Source: Enterobacter sp. C2 (GTDB lineage Bacteria; Pseudomonadota; Gammaproteobacteria; Enterobacterales; Enterobacteriaceae). Taken from it: a stretch of 64,000 nt of DNA. The DNA is taken from assembly GCF_019880405.1 (NCBI RefSeq), contig NZ_CP082269.1, forward strand, positions 2,170,001-2,234,000, given 5' to 3'. Under the pieces are notes generated by a model. That model searched no databases, was not told the origin of the DNA, and saw only the letters and a list, made by a program, of their open reading frames with translations. The position numbers and the translations under genes were made by a program. Positions 16,728 through 26,527 of this stretch are shown piece by piece. Positions within the stretch are counted from its first letter, which is position 1, and each line of letters opens with the position of its first letter.

Positions 16728-19709
16728 ATGCTGGTTAATCTTTGCGATTACAAACAGAGCGTCACGCTGATTGCCAACAGCGGCGTGCAGTTTCTTGACT
16801 TTGGCCTGACGCCGCAGGCTTCCTTACAGAGCGGACGCTTTGTACGAAAAACCGCTAACGGGCCGCTGCTGCGCCTCGATTACGATCTGATCAACAGCCG
16901 CTATACGCTGCCTGGACGCGACGGCGGCCAGCCAGAGGTAGTGAAGCCGGAGAGCACCCTGCCGCTGCTTGAGTCGCTGGCGGTGCTGGACGGCGTGTGG
17001 CTGCCCATCCCTTTTTTGCGCTTTAACCCGCCGCGCACCTTCGTGGAAGGTCCGGATAACTGGGCTCGCGTGCAGATCCGCAAACTGGCCGAGCCGGACA
17101 GCGCAGGCAACACCCACCGCGTGACCCTGGCGCTGGACAGCCAGATCAACGATCTCTCGCCTCTTGCGCTGGCCCCGACCACCAATGACATCCTGAACGG
17201 GACCCGCTTTGCACTGGCGTGGCGCGACGACGAGGTGTTTGATTTTCTCGATCAGACCTGGATTGATGGCTGGCTGCGCGAAGCGTTTCTGCACTACGCC
17301 ACCAGCGTAGAGAACCGCAGCGAGCGGGAGATTGCCCAAGCCCTGCGCGGCTTTGAGTATCAGGCCCACTGGCTCAACCTGCTTACTCTGCTTGGCGAGC
17401 AGCTGACCGTTCCAGAAGTTAAAATCGTTACCCATACCCTCAGCACCCCGGCTATTCCGGTGGATCTGATCCTAGACGTCGGCAACACCCACACTTGCGG
17501 CGTGATCATTGAAGATCAGGGCGACGCTAACGACGGCCTGCGCCAGACGGCAGAGCTGCAGGTGCGCTCTCTGAGCGAGCCGCAGTTTTTAAACGAGCCG
17601 CTGTTTACCAGCCGGCTGGAGTTCTCTGAAGCTCGCTTCGGCAAGCAACACTTCTCCGTGGAGAGCGGGCGCGAAGATGCCTTCGTCTGGCCGTCGATTG
17701 TTCGCGTAGGCGACGAGGCCCGCAAGCTGGCGATGCAGCGCCTGGGAACGGAAGGCAACAGCGGTATCTCCAGCCCGCGTCGTTACCTGTGGGATGAAAC
17801 CCCGGTGCTACAGGACTGGCGCTTTAGCCAGATGAACAGCAAGTCCCAGCGCGAGCCGCTAGCGACCGCTTTCCCGCTGATGAACCTGATGAACGACGAT
17901 GGTCAGCCGCTCTACACCCTGCCGCTGGATGAGCGCCTGCCGGTCTTCTCGCCCCAGTACAGCCGCAGCACGCTGATGACCCACATGCTGTGCGAGCTGC
18001 TGGCTCAGGCGCTGGGACAGATCAACAGCGTGGCGACACGCCTGCGTCTGGGCTTCCCGGCTTCGCCCCGCCAGCTGCGCACCATTATTTTGACCCTGCC
18101 CTCGGCGATGCCGAAGCAGGAGCGCGAGATCTTCCGCCGCCGCATGTTCGAAGCCATCGCGCTGGTATGGAAAGCGATGGGTTGGCACCCGCAGGATGAC
18201 GATTTCTCTAACAGCAAGCAGCGCGATAAGAGCGTTGTGCCCGTCCCACAGATCCAGATGGAGTGGGATGAAGCGAGCTGCGGCCAGCTGGTCTGGCTCT
18301 ATAACGAAGCTATCTCTCACTACGCCGGACAGACGGAGACCTTTTTTGCCTCTCTTGCCCGCCCGGACCGTATCGGCGCCCCGGACGAAATGCCGGGCCG
18401 CGCCCTGCGGGTGGCGTCGATCGATATCGGCGGCGGCACCACTGATATGGCCATCGTCCACTATCAGCTGGATGACGGCACCGGGAGCAACGTCAAGATC
18501 ACACCACACCTGCTGTTCCGCGAGGGGTTTAAGGTCGCGGGCGACGACATTCTGCTGGATATTATCCAGCGCTGCGTGCTCCCCGCCCTGCAAACCCAGC
18601 TGCAAAAGTCGGGGATCACCGACGCCGCCGCGCTAATGGCAACGCTGTTTGGCGACTCCGGCCGCATCGACACTCAGGCAGTGCTGCGCCAGCAGACCAC
18701 GCTGCAACTCTTTATGCCGATCGGCCACGCCATCCTTTCGGCCTGGGAGCAGAGCGATATCAACGATCCGCTGGCGGGGCTGCACGCTACCTTTGGCGAA
18801 CTGCTGACCCAGCAGCCCACGCGCAACGTCATGAACTACCTGAAGCAGGCCATCGATCACGCCCTGCCAGCCAGCGCTCCGGCGTTCGATCTCTTTGCCG
18901 TGCCGTTGCAGGTTAACTTTAGCGATCTGCAAGCGGCGATGCTGGGCGGACAGTTTACCCTGACCGCGCCGATCCATGCGGTGTGTGAGGCCATCTCCCA
19001 CTACGGCTGTGACGTGCTGCTGGTCACCGGGCGTCCGGGCTGTCTGCCGGGCGTGCAGGCGCTGATCCGCCACCTGCAGCCGGTTCCGGTTAACCGTATG
19101 GTCTGGCTAGATAAGTACCGAGTGCACGAGTGGTATCCGTTTAGCCAGCAGGGGCGGATTGGCAATCCGAAATCCACCGCCGCCGTTGGGGCAATGCTGT
19201 GCAGCCTGGCGCTGGATCTGCGCCTGCCGCGCTTTAACTTTAAGGCGGCGGATATTGGGGCTTACTCTACCGTACGCTACCTTGGCGTGCTGGATAACGT
19301 GGTGAATACCCTGCGCGAAGAGAACGTCTGGTACGAGGATATTGACCTGGATAAGTCGGGTGCCAAACTGGATGCCCGCCTGCACTTTCCCCTGCGTGGC
19401 AACGTCACGCTGGGCTTCCGCCAGCTCGCCAACGCCCGCTGGCCCGCAACGCCGCTCTATACCCTGAACATTAACTCGCCGGAGCTGGCAAAAGCCATCG
19501 CCGGAGACGGCGTGCTTAATGTGCGGCTGGCGCTCACCGGCGGCAGCAAAGCGCTGGGGCCGGAAGCGTTCACCCTGAGTGAGGCCTGGCTGCAGGACGG
19601 TACCCCGGTCGCCGCCGATGCGTTGACGTTTAAACTGAACACTTTGGCCGATCGCCGTCACAGCGGCAGCCACTACTGGATTGACAGCGGGAGCGTGTAC
19701 TTAAAATGA
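16728..19709 (+). CDS. srfB: SrfB family protein, actin/Hsp70-like ATPase fold
   Basis: A 993-residue protein of the SrfB (virulence-associated) family. Two ASKHA nucleotide-binding signatures are visible: phosphate-1-like LILDVGNTHTCGVII near residues 247-261, and phosphate-2-like ASIDIGGGTTDMAIVHY near 563-579. Later LLVTGRPGCLPGVQALIRHL resembles the adenosine motif. The fold is therefore probably an actin/Hsp70-type ATPase with a 245-residue N-terminal extension. No signal peptide is seen. Its start is four bases after srfA, and its stop overlaps the srfC ATG. The conserved acidic and glycine residues suggest it is an active nucleotide binder; function is unknown. Confidence 0.88.
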   Translation: MLVNLCDYKQSVTLIANSGVQFLDFGLTPQASLQSGRFVRKTANGPLLRLDYDLINSRYTLPGRDGGQPEVVKPESTLPLLESLAVLDGVWLPIPFLRFNPPRTFVEGPDNWARVQIRKLAEPDSAGNTHRVTLALDSQINDLSPLALAPTTNDILNGTRFALAWRDDEVFDFLDQTWIDGWLREAFLHYATSVENRSEREIAQALRGFEYQAHWLNLLTLLGEQLTVPEVKIVTHTLSTPAIPVDLILDVGNTHTCGVIIEDQGDANDGLRQTAELQVRSLSEPQFLNEPLFTSRLEFSEARFGKQHFSVESGREDAFVWPSIVRVGDEARKLAMQRLGTEGNSGISSPRRYLWDETPVLQDWRFSQMNSKSQREPLATAFPLMNLMNDDGQPLYTLPLDERLPVFSPQYSRSTLMTHMLCELLAQALGQINSVATRLRLGFPASPRQLRTIILTLPSAMPKQEREIFRRRMFEAIALVWKAMGWHPQDDDFSNSKQRDKSVVPVPQIQMEWDEASCGQLVWLYNEAISHYAGQTETFFASLARPDRIGAPDEMPGRALRVASIDIGGGTTDMAIVHYQLDDGTGSNVKITPHLLFREGFKVAGDDILLDIIQRCVLPALQTQLQKSGITDAAALMATLFGDSGRIDTQAVLRQQTTLQLFMPIGHAILSAWEQSDINDPLAGLHATFGELLTQQPTRNVMNYLKQAIDHALPASAPAFDLFAVPLQVNFSDLQAAMLGGQFTLTAPIHAVCEAISHYGCDVLLVTGRPGCLPGVQALIRHLQPVPVNRMVWLDKYRVHEWYPFSQQGRIGNPKSTAAVGAMLCSLALDLRLPRFNFKAADIGAYSTVRYLGVLDNVVNTLREENVWYEDIDLDKSGAKLDARLHFPLRGNVTLGFRQLANARWPATPLYTLNINSPELAKAIAGDGVLNVRLALTGGSKALGPEAFTLSEAWLQDGTPVAADALTFKLNTLADRRHSGSHYWIDSGSVYLK

Positions 19710-21880
19710 GAGATCTGAGCCAAACCTCCCAGGCATTAATCGCATGGATAGATGAGACCCGCCAGCACGCCCCGCTGCTTGATGATGACGCCGACGCCCT
19801 GCTGCTGCGCCTGACCGCCGCCGCCGCGCACGAGAGCGTGCTGGCCCGGGCCGCAAGCCAGCCCCGCACGGTGGGCCTCTATGGTCATGCCCAGGCGGCA
19901 AAAGCCCACCTGCTTACCGCCCTGTGCAGCAGCGGCAGTGGCCGGGTAAACGTCAGGGCCGGCGAGAAGAGTTTCGATTATCTGAGCCATATCAATCCGG
20001 GCCATGCCCTGACCGGCATGGCACTGCGCTTCACGACCCATGTCCAGAACGTTGACGATGCGTTTCCTCTGCGTCTGCGTCTGATTAGCGAGGCGGAACT
20101 GGTCCAGGTGTTTATCGCTCATGCCGCCGGACAGCAGGAACGCCACCTTGTCGACCGGGCGGTGATTGAAGATCGCCTTAACCGCTGGCGCGGGCTGCGT
20201 CAGCCGCATCCGGTGGCGGGCATTACCGCTGAGGAGGTCGGCGCTATTGCCGCGTTCTGGCGCACTACCGTGCCTGCCGCACAGCAGCAGATTGACGATG
20301 GCCTGTGGTACCAGCTCGCTACCCTGATCCCCGCCCTGGATCTGCGCGCCCGGGCCAGCGCCTGGTCGCTACTGTGGGGAGAGCAGCAGGAGCTGACCCA
20401 GCAGTGGCTAGCCCTGGCGCACGTTCTGCATCAGACCGGCAACGCCGCCGAGCTGGCTGCGCCGCTGAGCCTGCTGGTAGATAACTTTGCTCTGCCGACG
20501 GAGGGATTCCTGAACCCGCTGGCGGCAGAGAGCATCGAGGCGCAGGCAGAAGTCGTGGTTCATCCTCTGTCAAAAGAGGAGCTACAAAACGCGGTGAGCA
20601 TTCCCCTCGCCACCCTGTCTCTGCTGACCTACGAGCTGGTACTGTGCGTTGAAGACACCGTGCTGGACGGGGTAGATATTGTCGATATTCCCTGCCCGGC
20701 GGCACAGCCTCAACGCCCGCTCTGGCACAGCAAGTGCCGCTGGCTGCTGGAGCACTATCGCCAGCAGCTTCAGCCGGACGTGCTAATGATCTGCAACGCC
20801 ACACCGCAGCGCAGCGCCACCGCCGTTACGGCCAGGGCCTTGCTGAACTGGGTGCAGGAGACGCAGTCGGGTCAGGAGACGGCGCTGCCGGGCCTGGTAT
20901 GGGCGATTACGCCTCAGGATGCCCGCTTTACCACCTCGCTGAATCTTGATGAAACCGTGCAGCAACTGCTGGGCAAGCCTGGCCAGCGCTGGGGAACGTT
21001 GCAGGCGCTGGATGCCAGCAGCCTGCAGCGGCTGATTGAGTGGCTCTCTCAGGCCACCACGCCATCGCTGCGTACGAGTCGGCTGACTGCCCTGCGCGAG
21101 CGCCATTATCAGACGCTGCGCGATCTGATGCAGCCTCTGCTTTCGCCGCTAACGGAGGATGCGGATACCCGCCGCGCCCGTGCTGAATCAGCAATTCGCG
21201 AGCTGCAGGGTCAGGCCGGACGCCACGGTGAACTGCTGGAAGGTCTGCTGCCAGAGATGAAGCAGTTTGATGCCCTGTGGAAGGTGCAGCTCCCGCGTGA
21301 GGAGAAGGTGAGCGGCCTGTTTAACGAGGCGATCGATCTCTTTGCCGATGCGCAGGAGACGCCGGAGCGCGCCAGCGCAGCACGGGATGCGGGCCAACAG
21401 GCACACGCCATGTGGGTGAATCATCTTCGCCAGTGGAGCCGAAGCGCAGAGAGCGCGGTCCGGCTGGACATCACCCCGGCTACGCTGCGCCAGGTGGCGG
21501 ACACGATTATCACCACCAGCTATAGGCTGGATCTCGCCAGCCAGCTGCAAACCCTGATGCAGCGGGATAACGCCTGTGCGGCGCAGCTGCACGCGGCGAT
21601 TGGCAATCTGATTGCCTGGCTGGGCTATGCCGACGTTGCGGTTGATCAGCGCCCGGCTAGTCGCATCCAAAAAGGCAGCGCGATCTTCAGCACCGACGCA
21701 CCAGCCCATACCGAAGGCAGGCTAACGCGACTCGGCGATCAGCCGGTGCATGCCGCAACGCGCTACGTTTATGACTGGCTGGTGGCGCTCTATACCCGCA
21801 GCACGGAGAATATTGGCTATCGGCACCCATCAGACGTGACGGATGCCCAGCGCAAAACGTTGCTCACGCTTCTGCCCTAA
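19706..21880 (+). CDS. srfC: SrfC family protein with degenerate P-loop
   Basis: A 724-residue protein, third gene of the operon, overlapping srfB by ATGA. The N-terminal helical stretch is followed by VGLYGHAQAAKAHLL (residues 56-70), which sits like a Walker A motif but has Ala where the second Gly and the Ser/Thr should be; Lys66 is kept. VDIVDIPCPAA near 330 and VLMICNATPQ near 360 resemble the G3 and G4 regions of dynamin-like GTPases, again altered. The C-terminal half is helical with charged heptads. I infer a dynamin-like GTPase fold that may have lost catalysis. Family assignment by length, order and context with SrfA/SrfB. Confidence 0.85.
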   Translation: MRDLSQTSQALIAWIDETRQHAPLLDDDADALLLRLTAAAAHESVLARAASQPRTVGLYGHAQAAKAHLLTALCSSGSGRVNVRAGEKSFDYLSHINPGHALTGMALRFTTHVQNVDDAFPLRLRLISEAELVQVFIAHAAGQQERHLVDRAVIEDRLNRWRGLRQPHPVAGITAEEVGAIAAFWRTTVPAAQQQIDDGLWYQLATLIPALDLRARASAWSLLWGEQQELTQQWLALAHVLHQTGNAAELAAPLSLLVDNFALPTEGFLNPLAAESIEAQAEVVVHPLSKEELQNAVSIPLATLSLLTYELVLCVEDTVLDGVDIVDIPCPAAQPQRPLWHSKCRWLLEHYRQQLQPDVLMICNATPQRSATAVTARALLNWVQETQSGQETALPGLVWAITPQDARFTTSLNLDETVQQLLGKPGQRWGTLQALDASSLQRLIEWLSQATTPSLRTSRLTALRERHYQTLRDLMQPLLSPLTEDADTRRARAESAIRELQGQAGRHGELLEGLLPEMKQFDALWKVQLPREEKVSGLFNEAIDLFADAQETPERASAARDAGQQAHAMWVNHLRQWSRSAESAVRLDITPATLRQVADTIITTSYRLDLASQLQTLMQRDNACAAQLHAAIGNLIAWLGYADVAVDQRPASRIQKGSAIFSTDAPAHTEGRLTRLGDQPVHAATRYVYDWLVALYTRSTENIGYRHPSDVTDAQRKTLLTLLP

Positions 21881-21933
21881 TCGCCTCCCCCGGCGACGCA
21901 GTGCGCGCCGGGGAACCTCTTACCGGCGCACGC

Positions 21934-22107
21934 TTAGAACAGCGAGATCAGCAGCGCTACCGGAAAGCTCATCGGCCAGGTGGAGCCGATCAGAAATGCG
22001 CACAGGAAGCGGATCCGCTTGCGATCCTTTGACAGGAACCAGGTGATAAGGGCACAGATCGTCGCCATCACAGCGTAGAAGACCAGCATTTTTTGGTATA
22101 GGGTCAT
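21934..22107 (-). CDS. ortT: OrtT, small GhoT/OrtT-family membrane toxin
   Basis: A 57-residue membrane protein with two hydrophobic spans (MLVFYAVMATICALITWFL and IGSTWPMSFPVALLISLF) around a basic turn KDRKRIRF. It matches K-12 OrtT (YdcX), an orphan toxin that lowers membrane potential and ATP and helps tolerance to stringent-response stress. I use the ATG at 22107, which gives the same length as K-12; an in-frame ATG three codons upstream (22116) is also possible and neither has a strong Shine-Dalgarno. It lies convergent to srfC. Confidence 0.88.
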   Translation of the reverse strand: MTLYQKMLVFYAVMATICALITWFLSKDRKRIRFLCAFLIGSTWPMSFPVALLISLF

Positions 22108-22276
22108 AGCCGACATTTGCTCAAAAAGAATAAAACGCGCGCAATATGCATTTTTTATTGATGTAAATCAAGCTTTATCCCTGCGAAAGCGAGGGAAAAG
22201 CTCTGTTGATTATCTGCAGCGGGCGAAATAAAGAGAAGAGCAAAAAAAGAAGGCAACAGTACAGTTTTACGACACC

Positions 22277-22309
22277 GTAGGCCCGGTAAGCGAAGCGCCA
22301 CCGGGCGCA
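22277..22309. repeat. REP-type palindrome upstream of ortT / downstream of patD
   Basis: GCCCGGTAAGCG AAG CGCCACCGGGC inverted-repeat unit directly after the patD stop, typical of enterobacterial REP sequences. It probably serves as the 3' mRNA end of the ydcSTUV-patD operon. Confidence 0.7.
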
Positions 22310-22313
22310 TACT

Positions 22314-23738
22314 CTAGTGTTTAATCATCACATGACGAATCACGGTGTAGTCTTCGATGCCGTAGACCGACATATCCTTGCCGTAGCCGGACATCTTCTG
22401 CCCGCCGTGCGGCATCTCGCTGACCAACATAAAGTGGGTGTTGATCCAGGTGCAGCCGTACTGCAGGCGGGCGCTTAGCCGGTGCGCCCGACCCACGTCC
22501 CGGGTCCACACCGATGAGGCCAGCCCGTAGCGGGAGTCGTTGGCCCAATTCAGGACCTGGTCCTCATCGTCAAACGCAGTCACGCTTACTACCGGGCCAA
22601 ATACCTCGTTCTGGACGATGTCATCCTCCTGCTTCGCCCCGGCCAAAAGCGTCGGCTGGAAATAGTAGCCTGCACCGTCGCGCTTCTCGCCTCCGGTCAC
22701 TACGCTGATATGCCCCAGCGCTTTCGCGGCCTCTACCGCCTGTGTCACGCGCTCCAGGTGGGCTGCGGAGCTGAGCGGCCCCAGTTCGGTACTTTCGTCG
22801 TCTGGCGCACCCATCTTCAGGCTCGCCACCGCTGCGCCCAGCTTCTCTACCAGCGCATCGTAAATACCCTTCTGGGCATAGATACGGCAGGCGGCGGTAC
22901 AGTCCTGACCCGCGTTATAGTAGCCAAAGGTCCGTACCCCCTCCACCACCGCGTCGAGGTCGGCATCGTCAAAGACGATAACCGGCGCTTTGCCGCCTAG
23001 CTCCATGTGGGTGCGTTTCACTGAAGAGGCGGTGTGGCCGATGATATGCTCCCCGGTGGCAATGGAGCCGGTCAGGGAAACCATTCGCACCTTCTCGTGC
23101 CCGGTGAGCGGATCGCCCACGGTCTTGCCCCGGCCAAACAGCACGTTAAGCACCCCGGCCGGGAAAATATCCTTCGCCAGCTCTGCCAGCTTCAGGGCGG
23201 TGAGCGGCGTGATCTCTGAAGGCTTGATCACTACGCAGTTACCCGCCGCAAGGGCGGGAGCCAGCTTCCAGGCCGCCATCATCAGCGGGTAGTTCCAGGG
23301 CGCAATTGATGCCACCACGCCCACCGGATCGCGGCGGATCATCGAGGTATGCCCCTCCAGATACTCCCCCGCCGCCAGTCCGTTCAGGGTGCGCGCCGCC
23401 CCGGCGAAGAAGCGAAAGACGTCAACCACGGCGGGGATCTCATCGCCTGTCACGCAGTGCAGCGGCTTGCCGCAGTTAAGGGACTCCAGCTGGGCCAGCA
23501 CCTCAGCATTATCTTCAATGGCCTGGGCGAGATCGAGCAGCGCCTGGGCACGGACTTTCGGTGTAGCATAGCCCCACTCGCTAAAGGCGCGATCGGCGGC
23601 CTGCACCGCAGCGTCTACCTGGGCGGCAGAGGCTTCGGCGATCTCCAGCAGCACCTCACCGGTTGCGGGATTATAAACCGCCTGCTTTTCCCCTTCGCCG
23701 CTGACCAGTTGGCCATTAATTAACAGTTGATCTTGCAT
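22314..23738 (-). CDS. patD: Gamma-aminobutyraldehyde dehydrogenase PatD
   Basis: A 474-residue NAD-dependent aldehyde dehydrogenase converting 4-aminobutanal (from putrescine via PatA) to GABA. Seen: [20 protein letters not shown], the nucleotide motif [30 protein letters not shown] (general base Glu about 246) and [13 protein letters not shown] (catalytic Cys about 280). The ATG at 23738 is chosen because AGGA lies eight bases upstream and it reproduces the K-12 length; an ATG two codons upstream overlaps that site. It is the last gene of the ydcSTUV-patD operon, coupling polyamine-type uptake to oxidation. Confidence 0.95.
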   Translation of the reverse strand: MQDQLLINGQLVSGEGEKQAVYNPATGEVLLEIAEASAAQVDAAVQAADRAFSEWGYATPKVRAQALLDLAQAIEDNAEVLAQLESLNCGKPLHCVTGDEIPAVVDVFRFFAGAARTLNGLAAGEYLEGHTSMIRRDPVGVVASIAPWNYPLMMAAWKLAPALAAGNCVVIKPSEITPLTALKLAELAKDIFPAGVLNVLFGRGKTVGDPLTGHEKVRMVSLTGSIATGEHIIGHTASSVKRTHMELGGKAPVIVFDDADLDAVVEGVRTFGYYNAGQDCTAACRIYAQKGIYDALVEKLGAAVASLKMGAPDDESTELGPLSSAAHLERVTQAVEAAKALGHISVVTGGEKRDGAGYYFQPTLLAGAKQEDDIVQNEVFGPVVSVTAFDDEDQVLNWANDSRYGLASSVWTRDVGRAHRLSARLQYGCTWINTHFMLVSEMPHGGQKMSGYGKDMSVYGIEDYTVIRHVMIKH

Positions 23739-23762
23739 AGTCATGTCCTGGTTGAGGGTCAG

Positions 23763-24569
23763 TTATTTCTCGTTGCCAAAGGCGTTCTCGCCCCTGCGGG
23801 TCAGCCACCATGCGCCTAAAATCGGCAGCGTGGTCACCAGCATTACCAGCAGCGCCACCACGTTGGTGATCGGCACCTCGCGCGGTCTGCCCAGCTGGTT
23901 AAGCAGCCACAGTGGCAGGGTACGTTCGTGTCCGGCGGTAAAGGTGGTGACGATGATTTCATCAAACGACAGGGCAAACGCCAGCATTCCGCCCGCCAGC
24001 AGCGCCGAGCCAAGATTGGGCATCACCACGTAGCGAAAGGTCTGCCAGCCGTTGGCCCCCAGATCCATCGACGCCTCCACCATGCTCCAGGCGGTGCGCC
24101 TGAAGCGGGCAATGACGTTGTTAAAAACCACCACCACGCAGAAGGTGGCATGGCCAATCACGATGGTCAGAAACCCTGGCTCCAGCCCTACCGTTTTAAA
24201 CGCCGTCAGCAGCGCCAGACCGGTTACGATGCCCGGCAGGGCAATGGGCAACAGTAGCAGCAGCGAGACGGCACTCTTGCCAAAAAACTGGCTGCGCCAG
24301 AGAGCACAAGCAGCAAGCGTGCCAAGTATTAGCGCCACCAGGGTCGCCAGCGCCGCCACCTTAAGTGACAGTGTCACTGCATCAAGGATGTCGCCCCGCG
24401 ACGCGGCGACGCTGAACCAGCGCAGCGTCAGGCCCTGGGGCGGGAAACTAAAGGCGGCGTCTTCGGTATTAAAGGCGTAGATGGCGATGATCAGCAGCGG
24501 GAAGTGCAGAAAAATCACCCCGCCCCAGGCAGCCAGTTTTAACAGCAGCGGTGCGCGATCAGAGTGCAT
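23763..24569 (-). CDS. ydcV: ABC transporter permease YdcV (polyamine type)
   Basis: A 268-residue inner-membrane permease of the PotC type with six predicted spans (first at [14 protein letters not shown]). The EAA loop appears as [22 protein letters not shown], the contact site for the ATPase. It overlaps ydcU by 11 bp. With YdcU, YdcT and YdcS it forms a putative putrescine/spermidine importer. Confidence 0.94.
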   Translation of the reverse strand: MHSDRAPLLLKLAAWGGVIFLHFPLLIIAIYAFNTEDAAFSFPPQGLTLRWFSVAASRGDILDAVTLSLKVAALATLVALILGTLAACALWRSQFFGKSAVSLLLLLPIALPGIVTGLALLTAFKTVGLEPGFLTIVIGHATFCVVVVFNNVIARFRRTAWSMVEASMDLGANGWQTFRYVVMPNLGSALLAGGMLAFALSFDEIIVTTFTAGHERTLPLWLLNQLGRPREVPITNVVALLVMLVTTLPILGAWWLTRRGENAFGNEK

Positions 24570-25500
24570 CGAACGCTCCCAGGCGCTTCACGAACGCCAG
24601 ATAGAGGGCAATTAAGATGATAGGAACCAGCGTAAACGCCGCTGCCATCGGCATATTGCCAATTGCGCCCTGCTGGGAATAGACCATGTTGCCAATGAAG
24701 AAGCCCGGCGGGCCCACCAGCTGGGGAACAATGAAGTCCCCCAGCGTCAGGGAGAAGGTAAAGATTGACCCTGCCGCGACGCCGGGGATTGCCAGGGGCA
24801 GCACCACGTGCCGGAACGTCTGGGCCGGTCGCGCGCCGAGATCCGCCGACGCCTGCAGCAGCGACGGCGGTAAGCGTTCCAGCGCCGCCTGCACCGGCAG
24901 GATCATGAACGGTAGCCAGATGTAGACGAAGACCAGGAAGCGCCCGAGGCCGGAAGTCGAGAGCGTGCTGCCGCCCACCGCAGGCAGGGTCAGCACGCTC
25001 TCCAGCAGCGGCTGCAAACCCAGATGCTGTAAAAACCACTGGGCCACGCCGTCCCGCGCCAGCAGCAAGGTCCAGGCGTAGGCCTTAACGATATAGCTCG
25101 CCCACATGGGGAGCATTACCGCAATATAGAAAAAGGCCTTCATCTTGCCCTGGGTATAGCGAGCCATAAACCACGCTAGCGGAAAAGCGAGGATTGCGCT
25201 GGCAATGGTCACCGCAATCGCCATGGTCAGCGTGCGCAAAATAATGTCGTAGTTGGCGGGCTGAAACAGCGCCTGCAAATTCGCCAGGGTTAAATCCGGC
25301 GTCACCGACATGGTGAAGTCGTCGAAGGTGTAAAGCCCCTGCCACAGCAGCGTTAGCAGCGACCCGAGATAGACAATACCGAACCACATCAGCGGGGCGA
25401 GCAGCAGCAGGACAAGGCCCAGCGTCGGCCTGCGCCAGAACAGCCCGCTCAGGCGACCGTGCGCCGACGGGCGCGGGGCGGGCATAGCGCTCATCGCCAT
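24559..25500 (-). CDS. ydcU: ABC transporter permease YdcU (polyamine type)
   Basis: A 313-residue permease of the PotB type; the first span is [20 protein letters not shown], and [20 protein letters not shown] is the EAA loop. Its stop overlaps ydcV and its start abuts the ydcT stop with no gap, showing tight operon packing. Partner of YdcV in a heterodimeric membrane domain. Confidence 0.94.
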   Translation of the reverse strand: MAMSAMPAPRPSAHGRLSGLFWRRPTLGLVLLLLAPLMWFGIVYLGSLLTLLWQGLYTFDDFTMSVTPDLTLANLQALFQPANYDIILRTLTMAIAVTIASAILAFPLAWFMARYTQGKMKAFFYIAVMLPMWASYIVKAYAWTLLLARDGVAQWFLQHLGLQPLLESVLTLPAVGGSTLSTSGLGRFLVFVYIWLPFMILPVQAALERLPPSLLQASADLGARPAQTFRHVVLPLAIPGVAAGSIFTFSLTLGDFIVPQLVGPPGFFIGNMVYSQQGAIGNMPMAAAFTLVPIILIALYLAFVKRLGAFDAL

Positions 25501-26511
25501 CTACGCCTCCTGCAGCGGAACCATTGCCGCACGGGACCAGGAGAGCGGCACGGTCTGCCCTGGCTGGAGTGAAGCAGGCTGACGGGCATCAAGAAGATTG
25601 GCCTCGCTGACCAGCAGCCTCTCGCCATCCGCAAGCTTTAGCTCAATGCGCGTCGCGGCTCCCTGATACTGTACCGTCTGCACCACGCCCTCGGTTTGCA
25701 CTTCATTCGTCCAGTCCAGCCGGATATGCTCTGGACGCAGAGAGTAGCTTCCGGCCATGCCGCACAGCGCCTGCGCCCTGGCGGCGCTAAACACGTTGGA
25801 GGTGCCTACAAAGCCCGCCACGAAGGGGGTGCGCGGCCGCAGGTAGAGATCGCGCGGGGCAGCAATCTGCTCGATCTTACCGTTATTGAACACCGCGACG
25901 CGGTCGGACATCGACAGCGCCTCGCCCTGGTCGTGGGTGACAAAAATAAAGGTGATGCCAAGATCCTGCTGAAGCTTCTTCAGCTCGAACTGCATCTGCT
26001 CCCGCAGCTTAAGATCCAGCGCGCCAAGCGGCTCGTCCAGCAGCAGCACGCGCGGCTGATTAACCAGCGCCCGGGCAATGGCAACCCGCTGCCGCTGTCC
26101 CCCGGAGAGCTGGGACGGTTTCCGTGCGTGGGCAAACCCCAGCGCCACCCGCTCCAGCGCCTCGTGGGCTTGAGCATGGCGGGCTTTTTTGCCGATGCCT
26201 TTGACCATCAGCCCGTAGGCGACGTTATCCAGAATCGACATGTGCGGAAAGAGGGCGTAATCCTGAAACACGGTATTGACGTCGCGCTCCCACGGCGGCA
26301 GCTCGCTGGCCTGCTTGCCAAAAATGCGTACCGCGCCACCGGAGAGTTGTTCAAAGCCGGCGATCAGCCGCAGGCAGGTGGTTTTGCCGGAGCCGGACGG
26401 CCCCAGCATAGAGAAAAACTCCCCGTCGTTAACGGCCAGGCTAACGCCGTCCACCGCCCGAACGTCACCGTAGATCCGCGAGACATCATCAAACTCAACG
26501 GCATAGGTCAT
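25501..26511 (-). CDS. ydcT: ABC transporter ATP-binding protein YdcT (polyamine type)
   Basis: A 336-residue ATPase of the PotA type: Walker A GPSGSGKTTCLRLIAG (about 38-53), signature LSGGQRQRVAIARAL (about 138), Walker B VLLLDEPLGALDLKLR and H-loop VTHDQGEA. The C-terminal 100 residues form a TOBE regulatory domain (SLRPEHIRLDW). It powers the YdcU/YdcV channel for the substrate captured by YdcS. Confidence 0.95.
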   Translation of the reverse strand: MTYAVEFDDVSRIYGDVRAVDGVSLAVNDGEFFSMLGPSGSGKTTCLRLIAGFEQLSGGAVRIFGKQASELPPWERDVNTVFQDYALFPHMSILDNVAYGLMVKGIGKKARHAQAHEALERVALGFAHARKPSQLSGGQRQRVAIARALVNQPRVLLLDEPLGALDLKLREQMQFELKKLQQDLGITFIFVTHDQGEALSMSDRVAVFNNGKIEQIAAPRDLYLRPRTPFVAGFVGTSNVFSAARAQALCGMAGSYSLRPEHIRLDWTNEVQTEGVVQTVQYQGAATRIELKLADGERLLVSEANLLDARQPASLQPGQTVPLSWSRAAMVPLQEA

Positions 26512-26527
26512 GCGTCACTCCTGACGA

